From the IMG/VR virus record IMGVR_UViG_3300034031_000051, positions 1 through 36,156 of that record: a stretch of 36,156 nt of DNA. One strand, 5' to 3'. Made by a program: the position numbers and the translations under genes. Source of the DNA: a virus. Positions 24,672-30,894 of this stretch are shown here, piece after piece (the stretch's first letter is position 1; the number at the start of each line of letters is the position of its first letter). The notes below the pieces were generated by a model that did not search any database, was not told where the DNA came from, and saw only the letters and a program-made list of their open reading frames with translations.

Positions 24672-25907
24672 TTAGCCGAAACCAAAGGATGATAAGAAAT
24701 TCTGATTAGGTGCTGCACGTTGAAGAAATAAATGTGCCATACCTAAGGCTGCAATAGTATCATCATTATATCCAGATTGTGCAGCTAAGAATACTGTATT
24801 GCTTTTATCTGAATACTTCATTTCAAATGTTTTCATTTCATCAGCTACTTGTTCCACATACTTAACTTCATTCTTTTCTACAGCAGCAACCAACTTATAA
24901 ATCATAGGTGCTTTACTCTTAGCTGTGAATTCAAAACCAGTAACATTGAAACCTGCATTCCTTACTTGCTCATAGATAACTGAACCAGCACTGAAAGAAC
25001 TTGAATCTATTACCTTCAAAGCTTGTGGATATGGTAGATTAACTATCTTTTGATATTGGGTATCATAATCATTAATCCTGAACCTATCAAAGTAAGTTTG
25101 ATTTCCATTAGCATCTAAACCGATTATACATGTAGCATCACTATTAGCACTTGCACCTTTAGCAATATCAATTCCATAAACTACCGTTGGCTCTGTACTT
25201 AGCTCTGTTATTACATTCCGGTTTATATCAGCTTCTTTAAACGGGTTGCTCTGGTTCGCTTGTGGGTTACTGTCATACTCTTGCTCAAATGTGATTGCAG
25301 GTGTAGTTGCTTTAATCTGGTTATATTCTTCAACCGGAAAGAAAGGATTATCAAGTGATGAGAATTTAAAGGATTCAAAACCATCTTGATTATGCTTGCC
25401 TTTTAGGAACGCTTGAAAAAAGAAATTTCCAGTTCCCTTAGGGGTGCTAATTAGAAATACTCTACCACCAGTAGTAGCTACTAAAGGTCTTACAATATCA
25501 TAGAAAACATAGTTCTGCTGTGAGATATTACAGAACTCATCTATCACAACTAATTCTGCTTCGTAACCTCTGCAACGTTCTATAGCATCCGGTTCACCTG
25601 AAAAGAATTTAATTACACCACCGTTAACAAACTCAATTGTTAAATCAGTTTTATTAGTATCACCTAATACTTCTTTTGGAATCTTTGATATAATATTTTT
25701 ATACCAGTCTCGACATTGTTTAAACGTAGGACAAATAAAGAATACCCTCTTACCCTTAGCAGCAGTCAAGATTGAAAGCATATACATGCATTCAGTCTTT
25801 CCAAATCTTCTACCTGCCATCACCGTAACAAATCTTGCACGGCTCTTAAGAATTGCTAACTGGTTCTTATGTGGTTTTTTAAAATCAAACTTTGCTACTA
25901 AACTCAC
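24672..25907 (-). CDS. terL: Terminase large subunit
   Basis: This 411-aa packaging motor has the ATPase motifs GRRFGKT (Walker A, about residues 32-38), LVVIDE (Walker B, 119-124) and STPKGTG (coupling motif, 154-160). The C-terminal nuclease part begins at GIDIAKG (Asp247), with a second acidic site likely near DSSSFSAG. The short length fits Terminase_6-type enzymes. It hydrolyses ATP to drive DNA into the prohead and cuts the concatemer. It follows the small subunit by 20 nt in one transcript. Confidence 0.92.
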   Translation of the reverse strand: MSLVAKFDFKKPHKNQLAILKSRARFVTVMAGRRFGKTECMYMLSILTAAKGKRVFFICPTFKQCRDWYKNIISKIPKEVLGDTNKTDLTIEFVNGGVIKFFSGEPDAIERCRGYEAELVVIDEFCNISQQNYVFYDIVRPLVATTGGRVFLISTPKGTGNFFFQAFLKGKHNQDGFESFKFSSLDNPFFPVEEYNQIKATTPAITFEQEYDSNPQANQSNPFKEADINRNVITELSTEPTVVYGIDIAKGASANSDATCIIGLDANGNQTYFDRFRINDYDTQYQKIVNLPYPQALKVIDSSSFSAGSVIYEQVRNAGFNVTGFEFTAKSKAPMIYKLVAAVEKNEVKYVEQVADEMKTFEMKYSDKSNTVFLAAQSGYNDDTIAALGMAHLFLQRAAPNQNFLSSFGFG

Positions 25908-25927
25908 TTATCATTTCTCACTCACTC

Positions 25928-26254
25928 TTAGATATTATCAATAATATTCTTCATATCATCATCAACATCTTTATCACCAAAGTTGAAATCAATTGTGATC
26001 TTTCCCCCGTGGTTAACTTCTAATTCTCCTTCAACTTTAATTGCAGCTTTATTAGCTACAGTTCTACCTAAGAACTTTTCAAATAACATAGTTCTCTGGA
26101 ATGCAGATAGTTCTTTCCAATCTTGATATAATCCGGTTGAATCCATATACTCGGAAAGGAATTTTGTAATGAATGCTTTTTGCTCTGCATCATTTTTATT
26201 TGGTGTACCTTTTTGTCTCCCACCTGTTTTAGGTAATCCTTTTGGACGTGCCAT
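25928..26254 (-). CDS. terS: Terminase small subunit
   Basis: This 108-aa protein starts MARPKGLPKTGGRQKGTPNK, a basic Gly/Pro/Lys-rich leader typical of many small terminase subunits (GRPKG...GRQKGTPNK), followed by helices (FITKFLSEYMDSTGLYQDWK). The C-terminus is acidic (DKDVDDDMKNIIDNI) and probably contacts the large subunit. It recognises phage DNA for packaging. It is the first late gene, directly behind a late motif. Confidence 0.8.
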   Translation of the reverse strand: MARPKGLPKTGGRQKGTPNKNDAEQKAFITKFLSEYMDSTGLYQDWKELSAFQRTMLFEKFLGRTVANKAAIKVEGELEVNHGGKITIDFNFGDKDVDDDMKNIIDNI

Positions 26255-26278
26255 ATTCTATACTTTTCTATTTTAGAA

Positions 26279-26290
26279 TAAATATTACGT
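26279..26290 (-). promoter_or_regulatory. Late-promoter motif for the terminase unit (ACGTAATATTTA)
   Basis: It matches the late consensus, 24 nt before the small terminase ATG. It is the most upstream of the ten full matches. A related 12-mer with one mismatch (ACGGATTATATA) lies further up at 26560-26571. Confidence 0.6.
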
Positions 26291-26317
26291 GTGAAGCTTT
26301 TTTAATATCTTAGGTGG

Positions 26318-26539
26318 ATGAAAGCAAAGAAAGAAATACGATTTTGTTTAGAAACAATTGAAGACTTATTATATAATGATATGGCAAATGATTATATAAT
26401 TGAATTGGCACGGTTTGTAGATGCTGGTTACACACTGGTATTTAAAAGGTTAGAAGATGATTATACCTTTACCACAATTAAAACCTTAGAACATTTGGGA
26501 CACTTCAAAAGATCATTTAATATCGCTGATAAAAAATAA
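26318..26539 (+). CDS. Small protein of unknown function, divergent from terminase
   Basis: This 73-aa protein has no recognised motif. It contains a helix (LETIEDLLYNDMANDYIIELARFVDAGYT) followed by a strand-rich end (TLVFKRLEDDYTFTTIKTLEHLGHF). The ATG is preceded by TTAGGTGG. It is divergent from the terminase genes, so the gap of 63 nt holds both starts. A candidate non-coding RNA follows it on the same strand. It could instead be the leader gene of that transcript. Confidence 0.55.
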   Translation: MKAKKEIRFCLETIEDLLYNDMANDYIIELARFVDAGYTLVFKRLEDDYTFTTIKTLEHLGHFKRSFNIADKK

Positions 26540-26544
26540 TTTAC

Positions 26545-26552
26545 TATATTTG
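26545..26552 (+). promoter_or_regulatory. Host-type -7 box (TATATTTG), possible promoter
   Basis: It fits the Bacteroidota -7 consensus TAnnTTTG exactly. No TTGAC or TTTG is found 18-20 nt upstream (26520-26527), so the support is only partial. It lies just before the structured RNA region. Confidence 0.4.
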
Positions 26553-26732
26553 CATTAGATATATAATCCGTCATTGTTGCGCTGCATAATTAAAAAATTG
26601 CGTTATTAACAAAAGCGCATAACAGACAATGATTAGATGTATATTAAATTTTTTGGGAATTAAATCTTTGAAACTCGTTTTTAAGATTGAGTTCTAACAA
26701 ATGGAAAGAGGGATTTAATTCCCTCTTTTTTT
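26553..26732 (+). ncRNA. Candidate structured RNA ending in a switchable terminator
   Basis: About 180 nt without a coding frame, between a host-type -7 box and a terminator. The first part folds into an imperfect hairpin: TCATTGT (26571-26577) with ACAATGA (26626-26632), and TGCGCT (26578-26583) with AGCGCA (26614-26619). In the second part GGGAATTAAATC (26655-26666) is perfectly complementary to GATTTAATTCCC (26712-26723), which covers the loop and 3' arm of the terminator. The two foldings exclude each other, as in attenuators. Whether it is a separate RNA or the 3' end of the upstream gene's transcript is not clear. Confidence 0.5.
26705..26732 (+). terminator. Intrinsic terminator, mainly plus strand
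   Basis: A 9-bp stem (AAAGAGGGA/TCCCTCTTT) with a 6-nt loop, followed by T on the plus strand. On the minus strand it follows the stop of the gene at 26731 but only a short T-run is present, so it may act weakly in that direction. Confidence 0.8.
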
Positions 26733-26988
26733 ATTTACTGTATTTTACTTTAATTTCCTGAACTACTTTCTTACCGTTCAATGTTGAATTAATAACCTCG
26801 CATTGATACCGCTTATCATTTACAATAATGTATACTGAATCATTGGTTAGATAATTTGGAGTAGTTACAAATATTGAATAATCGAAATTATTTATCTCTG
26901 GTTTAGGTTCTGGTTTAACTGGTACTGCAACTGGTGCAGACGTGAATAAGCTTTTAATGAAGCTTAATAATCTTTTAATCATTTTCAT
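26731..26988 (-). CDS. Small protein with amphipathic N-terminus, unknown function
   Basis: This 85-aa protein starts with a basic, hydrophobic helix (MKMIKRLLSFIKSLFTSA), then a Pro-rich linker (PVAVPVKPEPKPE) and a strand-rich domain (DSVYIIVNDKRYQCEVINS). The helix could touch the membrane. No family was recognised. It is the last gene of the overlapping operon, starting inside the end of the preceding gene (14 bp). Met3 is an alternative start. Confidence 0.55.
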   Translation of the reverse strand: MKMIKRLLSFIKSLFTSAPVAVPVKPEPKPEINNFDYSIFVTTPNYLTNDSVYIIVNDKRYQCEVINSTLNGKKVVQEIKVKYSK

Positions 26989-27235
26989 CTTCTTTTAATT
27001 TATCTTTCATTTTAGCGCAAAATGTATTTAATTCTTCTACCGCCTTATTAGCGTACATATCAATCACTTCTGCAATTGTATTCTTATCCATTGTTACAGC
27101 ATACTCACCAAATTCTTCTGAATTTCTGTAAATAGGTTTATTAGGTGTAATAATTAAACCACCAATACAAAAATTTATATACTCACTTGCTATTTCTAAA
27201 TGTTTAATCATCTTTTTATTTTCTTCTTTATTCAT
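26975..27235 (-). CDS. Small protein with a segment copied from the prohead protease
   Basis: This 86-aa protein carries TPNKPIYRNSEEFGEYAVTMDKNTIAEV (split here by sense at about residues 30-57), nearly the same as TPDIPIYRYSEEFGEYAVKFDKQTIKEI in the XkdF-like protease. At DNA level 25 bp are identical (27099-27123 and 13460-13484). The parts on either side are unrelated to the protease and lack its catalytic His and Ser. It could be an inhibitor, a decoy or a recombination product. It overlaps both neighbours. Confidence 0.65.
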   Translation of the reverse strand: MNKEENKKMIKHLEIASEYINFCIGGLIITPNKPIYRNSEEFGEYAVTMDKNTIAEVIDMYANKAVEELNTFCAKMKDKLKEDEND

Positions 27236-27476
27236 CTTCTTTTAATTTATAATATAAGTTTGTGTAAGCATCGAAGGTTGTTTTAATACAAGCTCCGCAC
27301 CCACTGTTGAATTGATTTGATAATCCTTCAACTTTAGTTATTATTACAGGGTAAAGATTTTTCATCAGTTGAACTTGATAGCTGGTTACATTACCACCGT
27401 TCCTATCTGATGCTATATATTCTTCTATAGCATCTTTTAAGGGCTGTAACGCCTCGAATAATTCTTTATCTGTCAT
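27228..27476 (-). CDS. Small helical protein of unknown function
   Basis: This 82-aa protein is mainly helical (KELFEALQPLKDAIEEYIAS, SYQVQLMKNLYPVIITKVEG) with a CGAC pair (GCGACIK) near residue 60 that could bind metal. I do not recognise a family. It overlaps the sigma-like gene by 11 bp and the next gene by 8 bp, so it is part of the coupled operon. Confidence 0.55.
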   Translation of the reverse strand: MTDKELFEALQPLKDAIEEYIASDRNGGNVTSYQVQLMKNLYPVIITKVEGLSNQFNSGCGACIKTTFDAYTNLYYKLKEDE

Positions 27477-28380
27477 TGGTTAATTTATTTTTAATCTCTT
27501 TTATCCGGCTCTCTAAATTCATTGCAGCTTCGTAGTGCTCCGGCTTAAGTCTTTCCTTTGCCTTATCACTGATAGTATGATGAAACTTTTTATTATCTAA
27601 CATATAATAGAATAATCCTTTATCATCATCACTCAAGTCATCTATAATATCTTCCACCTCAAAACCATACATCAATTCAAATTTTGATGGTTCATATGGT
27701 TCATCATATATAATCAGTTCTTGAGTTTGAGTAACATTATCATTAGCCATATCCGTATGTATTTCTGATGTTTGAATCTGAAAGTTATTAATATCAAATG
27801 CTGATGCATACTGAACCATCTTTGCAATTTTAGTAGGTTTTGGATACCGCTTATCAACACTGAAACACTGCCAAATGATTATTCTTAATGTTAGAGCTAC
27901 TAAGTGACTTTTATTAGTCTCATACATGTGAATTATCTTTTCCGGCTTGATCTTCGCTAAATGCATAAAGGCTTCATTATAGCAATCATCTAATAGTTCA
28001 TTTTCAAAATCCAGATGATTCATCTTAAGATACTTCTTGATATAAAGCTTAACCGGATTAGTACTTGAATCAGAAAAGATACCAAAGTATTCACCTGCAA
28101 CCCTACCAGTTAAATAGAAGTCTGTTAATATCTCATTCTTTCTTTTTTCTGCTTCCGGCTGGTGCTCTCTAAACTTCTTTTCATACTCCCAATACTCCGA
28201 TCTGGTAATGCTTTGAATTGAATTGGTATCCTGTCTATAGGTAAAGTTTTTATATGTATTAGAATATCCTGATATACCTATTGAAGTTGCCGTAGGTAAG
28301 GATTCATCATCACTCCAAATGATTTTAAAACGTTTAAAACCCTTTCTAAACTCATTACCTGTTAATCTATAGTACTTCAT
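27466..28380 (-). CDS. Sigma-factor-like protein, candidate late regulator
   Basis: This 304-aa protein resembles sigma-70 family proteins in its middle part. Residues about 108-180 follow the region-2 pattern: a helix (LYIKKYLKMNH), an acidic helix with DDCYNEAFMHLAKI, then LVALTLRIIIWQCFSVDKRYPK, like the LyrIarN...DhlRk helix of sigma region 2. Residues about 243-300 (EDIIDDLSDDDKGLFYYML and a basic helical end) could stand for region 4, but the match is weak. Position just upstream of the terminase genes is where many phages keep their late-gene activator. I infer that it may direct RNA polymerase to the ACRTAWWATNTA sites. An alternative is another HTH protein. Confidence 0.5.
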   Translation of the reverse strand: MKYYRLTGNEFRKGFKRFKIIWSDDESLPTATSIGISGYSNTYKNFTYRQDTNSIQSITRSEYWEYEKKFREHQPEAEKRKNEILTDFYLTGRVAGEYFGIFSDSSTNPVKLYIKKYLKMNHLDFENELLDDCYNEAFMHLAKIKPEKIIHMYETNKSHLVALTLRIIIWQCFSVDKRYPKPTKIAKMVQYASAFDINNFQIQTSEIHTDMANDNVTQTQELIIYDEPYEPSKFELMYGFEVEDIIDDLSDDDKGLFYYMLDNKKFHHTISDKAKERLKPEHYEAAMNLESRIKEIKNKLTNDR

Positions 28381-28649
28381 TAAAACTTTATTGGAAGGGC
28401 ATTATACCACCTATCAATTGCGCTGGCAACAAAAGGTGTTATAAATGGTAAGGCAATAAATACATATGGCTTCGCCATGTATAAAACTGCAACTAAAGCA
28501 TAAGCCAAGCTTAACCACATACTCAAGCACGTGGTACAGTTGAAAGGTTTATGATTTAGATTTAATGTATTCAGTAACCAGTTATAAACCGGATTGATAT
28601 TTAATAGGTTATTACTGATAAGACTAATTAATATTACTGCTTCAATCAT
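28380..28649 (-). CDS. Small membrane protein with CxxC motif (DUF1360-like)
   Basis: This 89-aa protein has two or three hydrophobic segments ([49 protein letters not shown]) and the motif FNCTTCLSMWLSL, similar to the CPxCLxFW signature of DUF1360-type phage membrane proteins. Function is unknown. The start was set at 28649 (MIEAVILIS), where ATGATTGA overlaps the previous stop; the longer frame from 28694 would add residues read inside the preceding gene. It ends with TAATG, shared with the start of the sigma-like gene. Confidence 0.6.
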   Translation of the reverse strand: MIEAVILISLISNNLLNINPVYNWLLNTLNLNHKPFNCTTCLSMWLSLAYALVAVLYMAKPYVFIALPFITPFVASAIDRWYNALPIKF

Positions 28650-28926
28650 TATTTTTAATTCTAAATTTTTGTGATTCTTGTTCAATACCAACAAATTCTA
28701 AACTATATTTATCACCTGAAATACAAACCTCAATAGATTCTCTATCTACAGGATTTACTATGTATAAACATTTAGCTCCCTTAATCCATTGATCTGCATC
28801 CGTGTCGGATACTAAATAATGTTGAAAGAAGTATTTATTATTCTCAAATTTTCCCATTATTACTATGTTATGATATATAACATCTGCTGTTTTTTCTTTA
28901 AACCATTTCTTTATCTTATCAATCAT
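28642..28926 (-). CDS. Small protein of unknown function
   Basis: This 94-aa protein (start set at 28926, MIDKIKKWF, overlapping the previous stop with ATGATTGA) is strand-rich with an amphipathic N-terminal helix. The middle ([29 protein letters not shown]) shows no recognised motif. It shares general layout with the 87-aa gene two positions upstream (short strands, a Cys, a final [15 protein letters not shown]-type strand), so they might be distant paralogues. It has no signal peptide and lies inside the coupled operon. Confidence 0.55.
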   Translation of the reverse strand: MIDKIKKWFKEKTADVIYHNIVIMGKFENNKYFFQHYLVSDTDADQWIKGAKCLYIVNPVDRESIEVCISGDKYSLEFVGIEQESQKFRIKNND

Positions 28927-29311
28927 TATTTTTATTCCTTTTCCGGTACTCACCACGTTTAATACCTTTGCGTGCTTTACTCATTTTAGCTATAGTTTCT
29001 TCACTCCGCTTTACACCTATTTTAGCTTTACTTATTTTTAATCTAGTTTCTTCACTACGGTTCTTACCAATTTTTGCGATACTCATTTTAGCTTTAGTTT
29101 CATCACTAACAATCCTACCAATAGTTGATTTTCGAATTTTCTCTTTATGTTCTTCACTAAGTTTTTTTCCTACGTTTGCTTCACGCATTTTAGCTTTATG
29201 TTCTTCACTAAGTTTTTTACCTAACCAATGTCTCGCATTACTAGCACTCATTTTAGCTTTTGTTTCTTCGCTATGCTTTTTACCTGCAAATCCTTTAGAT
29301 TTATTTATCAT
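28919..29311 (-). CDS. NUMOD3-repeat DNA-binding protein without nuclease domain
   Basis: This 130-aa protein is almost wholly made of NUMOD3 motifs (G-K-K-x-S-E-E-x-K-A-K-M-S), starting at Gly10, 31, 48, 65, 82 and 99, with a partial one at 116. After the first, spacing is exactly 17 residues. NUMOD3 motifs normally occur in one to four copies as DNA-binding add-ons of HNH or GIY-YIG homing endonucleases. Here no nuclease motif (GIY, YIG, HNH) exists in the protein or beside it. It may be a DNA-binding protein that reads a repeated target, or the leftover of a homing enzyme. It overlaps neighbours on both sides by a few bases, so it belongs to the operon. Confidence 0.8.
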   Translation of the reverse strand: MINKSKGFAGKKHSEETKAKMSASNARHWLGKKLSEEHKAKMREANVGKKLSEEHKEKIRKSTIGRIVSDETKAKMSIAKIGKNRSEETRLKISKAKIGVKRSEETIAKMSKARKGIKRGEYRKRNKNND

Positions 29312-29571
29312 TTCTTTTTCTCATTTTTAACTTCTATTACTTTGTATTTATATTTATCTCCCTCAATTGAATCAAAGGATATTCTTTTGCAATGAACATA
29401 ATCACAATGTTCACCTTTGCCTGTTATCATTATCACATTATCTTCTGCTAATTGATCTCCGGTAAGTGGTTGAGATGCTGTAAAATATAATGTATTTTGT
29501 TCCAAAAGGATAGTATGTATTTTACCATACTTACCTAATCCTGTATTTTTTAATCCTATCAGTACTTTCAT
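29308..29571 (-). CDS. Small protein of unknown function
   Basis: This 87-aa basic protein is strand-rich ([42 protein letters not shown]) with two Cys residues near a His (HCDYVHC) that could form a metal site. No family was recognised. It overlaps both neighbours by 4 bp with ATGA, so it is translationally coupled in the operon. Confidence 0.55.
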   Translation of the reverse strand: MKVLIGLKNTGLGKYGKIHTILLEQNTLYFTASQPLTGDQLAEDNVIMITGKGEHCDYVHCKRISFDSIEGDKYKYKVIEVKNEKKK

Positions 29572-30020
29572 TTTAATTTGTATTTCTTTCCTAAACTTAA
29601 TGGCAACTCAATAAATAATTTATCTTGATATACTGAATCTTCCACCGTTTTCTTCTTTACTGATTCAACCTTTATATATACATCCGTAATAGCTATTTTA
29701 GATAGATTGAATACGATTGTCACACCATCCGAATAATTGCAGCAGTAGAATAAATCAGCCTTATAATCCTTCGCTAATTGCTTTAAATGGGATAGCTTCA
29801 AATACTCAATGAATGCAGTATCAAATTGATGTGACTTAAAACTTCTTTCTTTCACTTCCATAAAAAAAGCTTTAGGTTCATCTGTTAGTATTCCAGTTGT
29901 GACACCTGATATATCATATATATCATATTTATTCTCACTGCACACCAGATTGTGTTTATCTCCGAATAATTGAACTATCTTATTCCTTCCAATGATTTCT
30001 AATTTATCGTATGCATCCAT
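29568..30020 (-). CDS. PD-(D/E)XK-like nuclease (tentative)
   Basis: This 150-aa protein has the layout of the restriction-endonuclease fold: an Asp-bearing strand (NKYDIYDISGV), then a strand with FFMEVKERS, giving an E-x-K catalytic half, and a helix with YLKLSHLKQLAKDYKADLFYCCNYSDG where a Lys/Gln is typical. Size fits phage resolvase- or exonuclease-like members. Role could be recombination, DNA end processing or host DNA degradation. It is the second gene of the operon, overlapping the next by 4 bp. The fold is an inference from motif spacing. Confidence 0.45.
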   Translation of the reverse strand: MDAYDKLEIIGRNKIVQLFGDKHNLVCSENKYDIYDISGVTTGILTDEPKAFFMEVKERSFKSHQFDTAFIEYLKLSHLKQLAKDYKADLFYCCNYSDGVTIVFNLSKIAITDVYIKVESVKKKTVEDSVYQDKLFIELPLSLGKKYKLK

Positions 30021-30184
30021 TACTTTAATCCTTTTATATCTTCTTTTAATGCAAGTAGGTTTACTATCACATTGAATACATCCTTTGGAATCGGAGTAAA
30101 TGAATTATCTTTCTTATCAAAAAGAAAGTGGAAGTTTCTAAGCTTCAAAAAAGTTAGGTTTCCGAATTGTATTTCTTGTTTCAT
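30020..30184 (-). CDS. Very small protein, first gene of the middle operon
   Basis: This 54-aa protein (MKQEIQFGNLTFLKLRNFHF onward) is predicted to have strands followed by a helix (PIPKDVFNVIVNLLALKEDIKGLK). The start was placed at the ATG at 30184; a TTG at 30220 is less likely because the sequence between looks like a promoter. It ends 1 nt inside the nuclease-like gene. No function can be given. Confidence 0.5.
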   Translation of the reverse strand: MKQEIQFGNLTFLKLRNFHFLFDKKDNSFTPIPKDVFNVIVNLLALKEDIKGLK

Positions 30185-30222
30185 ATCTATAAATACTTCG
30201 CTAAAAAAAAGAATGCCCAATT
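30183..30222 (-). promoter_or_regulatory. Promoter candidate for the middle operon
   Basis: On the minus strand TAGCGAAGTATTTATAG runs into the ATG. Nearly the same sequence (TAGCAAAGTATTTATAG) stands at 34097-34113 before the 95-aa gene, with one mismatch over 21 nt. TTGGG lies 20 nt upstream of TATTTATA. Promoter role is inferred from this repeat and from the position behind a terminator. Confidence 0.5.
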
Positions 30223-30254
30223 ATTTTCATTTTTTTAAAATAAATTTTAAGGCA

Positions 30255-30286
30255 TAAAAAAAGCCCTAACATTTCTGTTAAGGCTT
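30255..30286 (-). terminator. Intrinsic terminator after the HTH gene
   Basis: Stem AAGCC-TAAC/GTTA-GGCTT with one mismatch, followed on the minus strand by TTTTT. It lies about 20 nt after the stop at 30308. Confidence 0.8.
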
Positions 30287-30307
30287 CTGCCATGTTAAAA
30301 TCTCAAA

Positions 30308-30523
30308 TTACATTTTCAGTCTATCAACATCTGCTTTGAGGTAATATTTTGCTTTGACCTCAAACGTACCAGCATCTGGTGTACCACATTGTACAGGACG
30401 TTCATAAGGCTTGATACTCATAATATCCATCAACTCATTAAATCGTTTTACAGATAGCTTTGAAATGCCTAAGCATTCAGTTTGAGAATAGTATAGCGAA
30501 CGGTTGAATACTATTGCTTCCAT
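30308..30523 (-). CDS. Small HTH protein, excisionase-like (tentative)
   Basis: This 71-aa protein fits the short winged-HTH pattern of MerR/excisionase-type proteins: YYSQTECLGISKLSVKRFNEL as helix-turn-helix (about residues 11-31) and a last KYYLKADVDRLK, like the usual y...DVdrl ending of HTH_17/excisionase domains. It could direct integrase to excise, or regulate early genes. It starts 13 bp inside the lipoprotein gene and is followed by a terminator. Confidence 0.5.
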   Translation of the reverse strand: MEAIVFNRSLYYSQTECLGISKLSVKRFNELMDIMSIKPYERPVQCGTPDAGTFEVKAKYYLKADVDRLKM

Positions 30524-30840
30524 TCATACGTATATGTATTTCCATAACTGTTAAAGAATTTAATTTTAAATTGTCTTGTAGTAGATAATCTATAGTTATC
30601 ATATCTCCATCTATCACCACCAATATTTTCCACTTTGTTATTCACTTTATTATCATCACCATCAATTACAACATCTACCGGTTTAGTTTTGGATGTAATG
30701 AATATTTGATCGTTATATTGTGTATCATTGAATACAACGTGGTAAACGTGAGTTACCATTATATCATCTCCAATATCATCTTTTTTACATCCAGTTAATG
30801 ATGCAATCAGTACAGCAAGTGTTAGTAGTATTTTTTTCAT
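30511..30840 (-). CDS. Surface lipoprotein, possible superinfection-exclusion protein
   Basis: This 109-aa protein has a signal peptide with lipobox SLTGC (Cys18). The residues after Cys (KKDDIGDD) are acidic, resembling the Bacteroidota export signal that sends lipoproteins to the cell surface. The rest is beta-rich (THVYHVVFNDTQYNDQIFITS, RQFKIKFFNSYGNTYTYEW). Prophage surface lipoproteins often block re-infection by related phages. A promoter fit (TTGCA, 18 nt, TATAATTG at 30894-30864) lies inside the end of the rep-like gene, so it can be expressed separately, as expected for a lysogen-expressed gene. Confidence 0.6.
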   Translation of the reverse strand: MKKILLTLAVLIASLTGCKKDDIGDDIMVTHVYHVVFNDTQYNDQIFITSKTKPVDVVIDGDDNKVNNKVENIGGDRWRYDNYRLSTTRQFKIKFFNSYGNTYTYEWKQ

Positions 30841-30863
30841 ATAATTAAAATTTAAAGTGGCAA

Positions 30864-30894
30864 CAATTATAGTAATTTAATTTGAATTATGCAA
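30864..30894 (-). promoter_or_regulatory. Host-type promoter candidate for the lipoprotein gene
   Basis: TTGCA, 18 nt, TATAATTG on the minus strand. The spacing equals that of the other host-type promoters here, and the -7 box differs from TAnnTTTG at one position. It lies 23 nt before the ATG. Confidence 0.45.

Noticed and set aside
28919-29311. HNH or GIY-YIG homing endonuclease
   Set aside because: Only NUMOD3 motifs are present; no catalytic motif in this gene or its neighbours.
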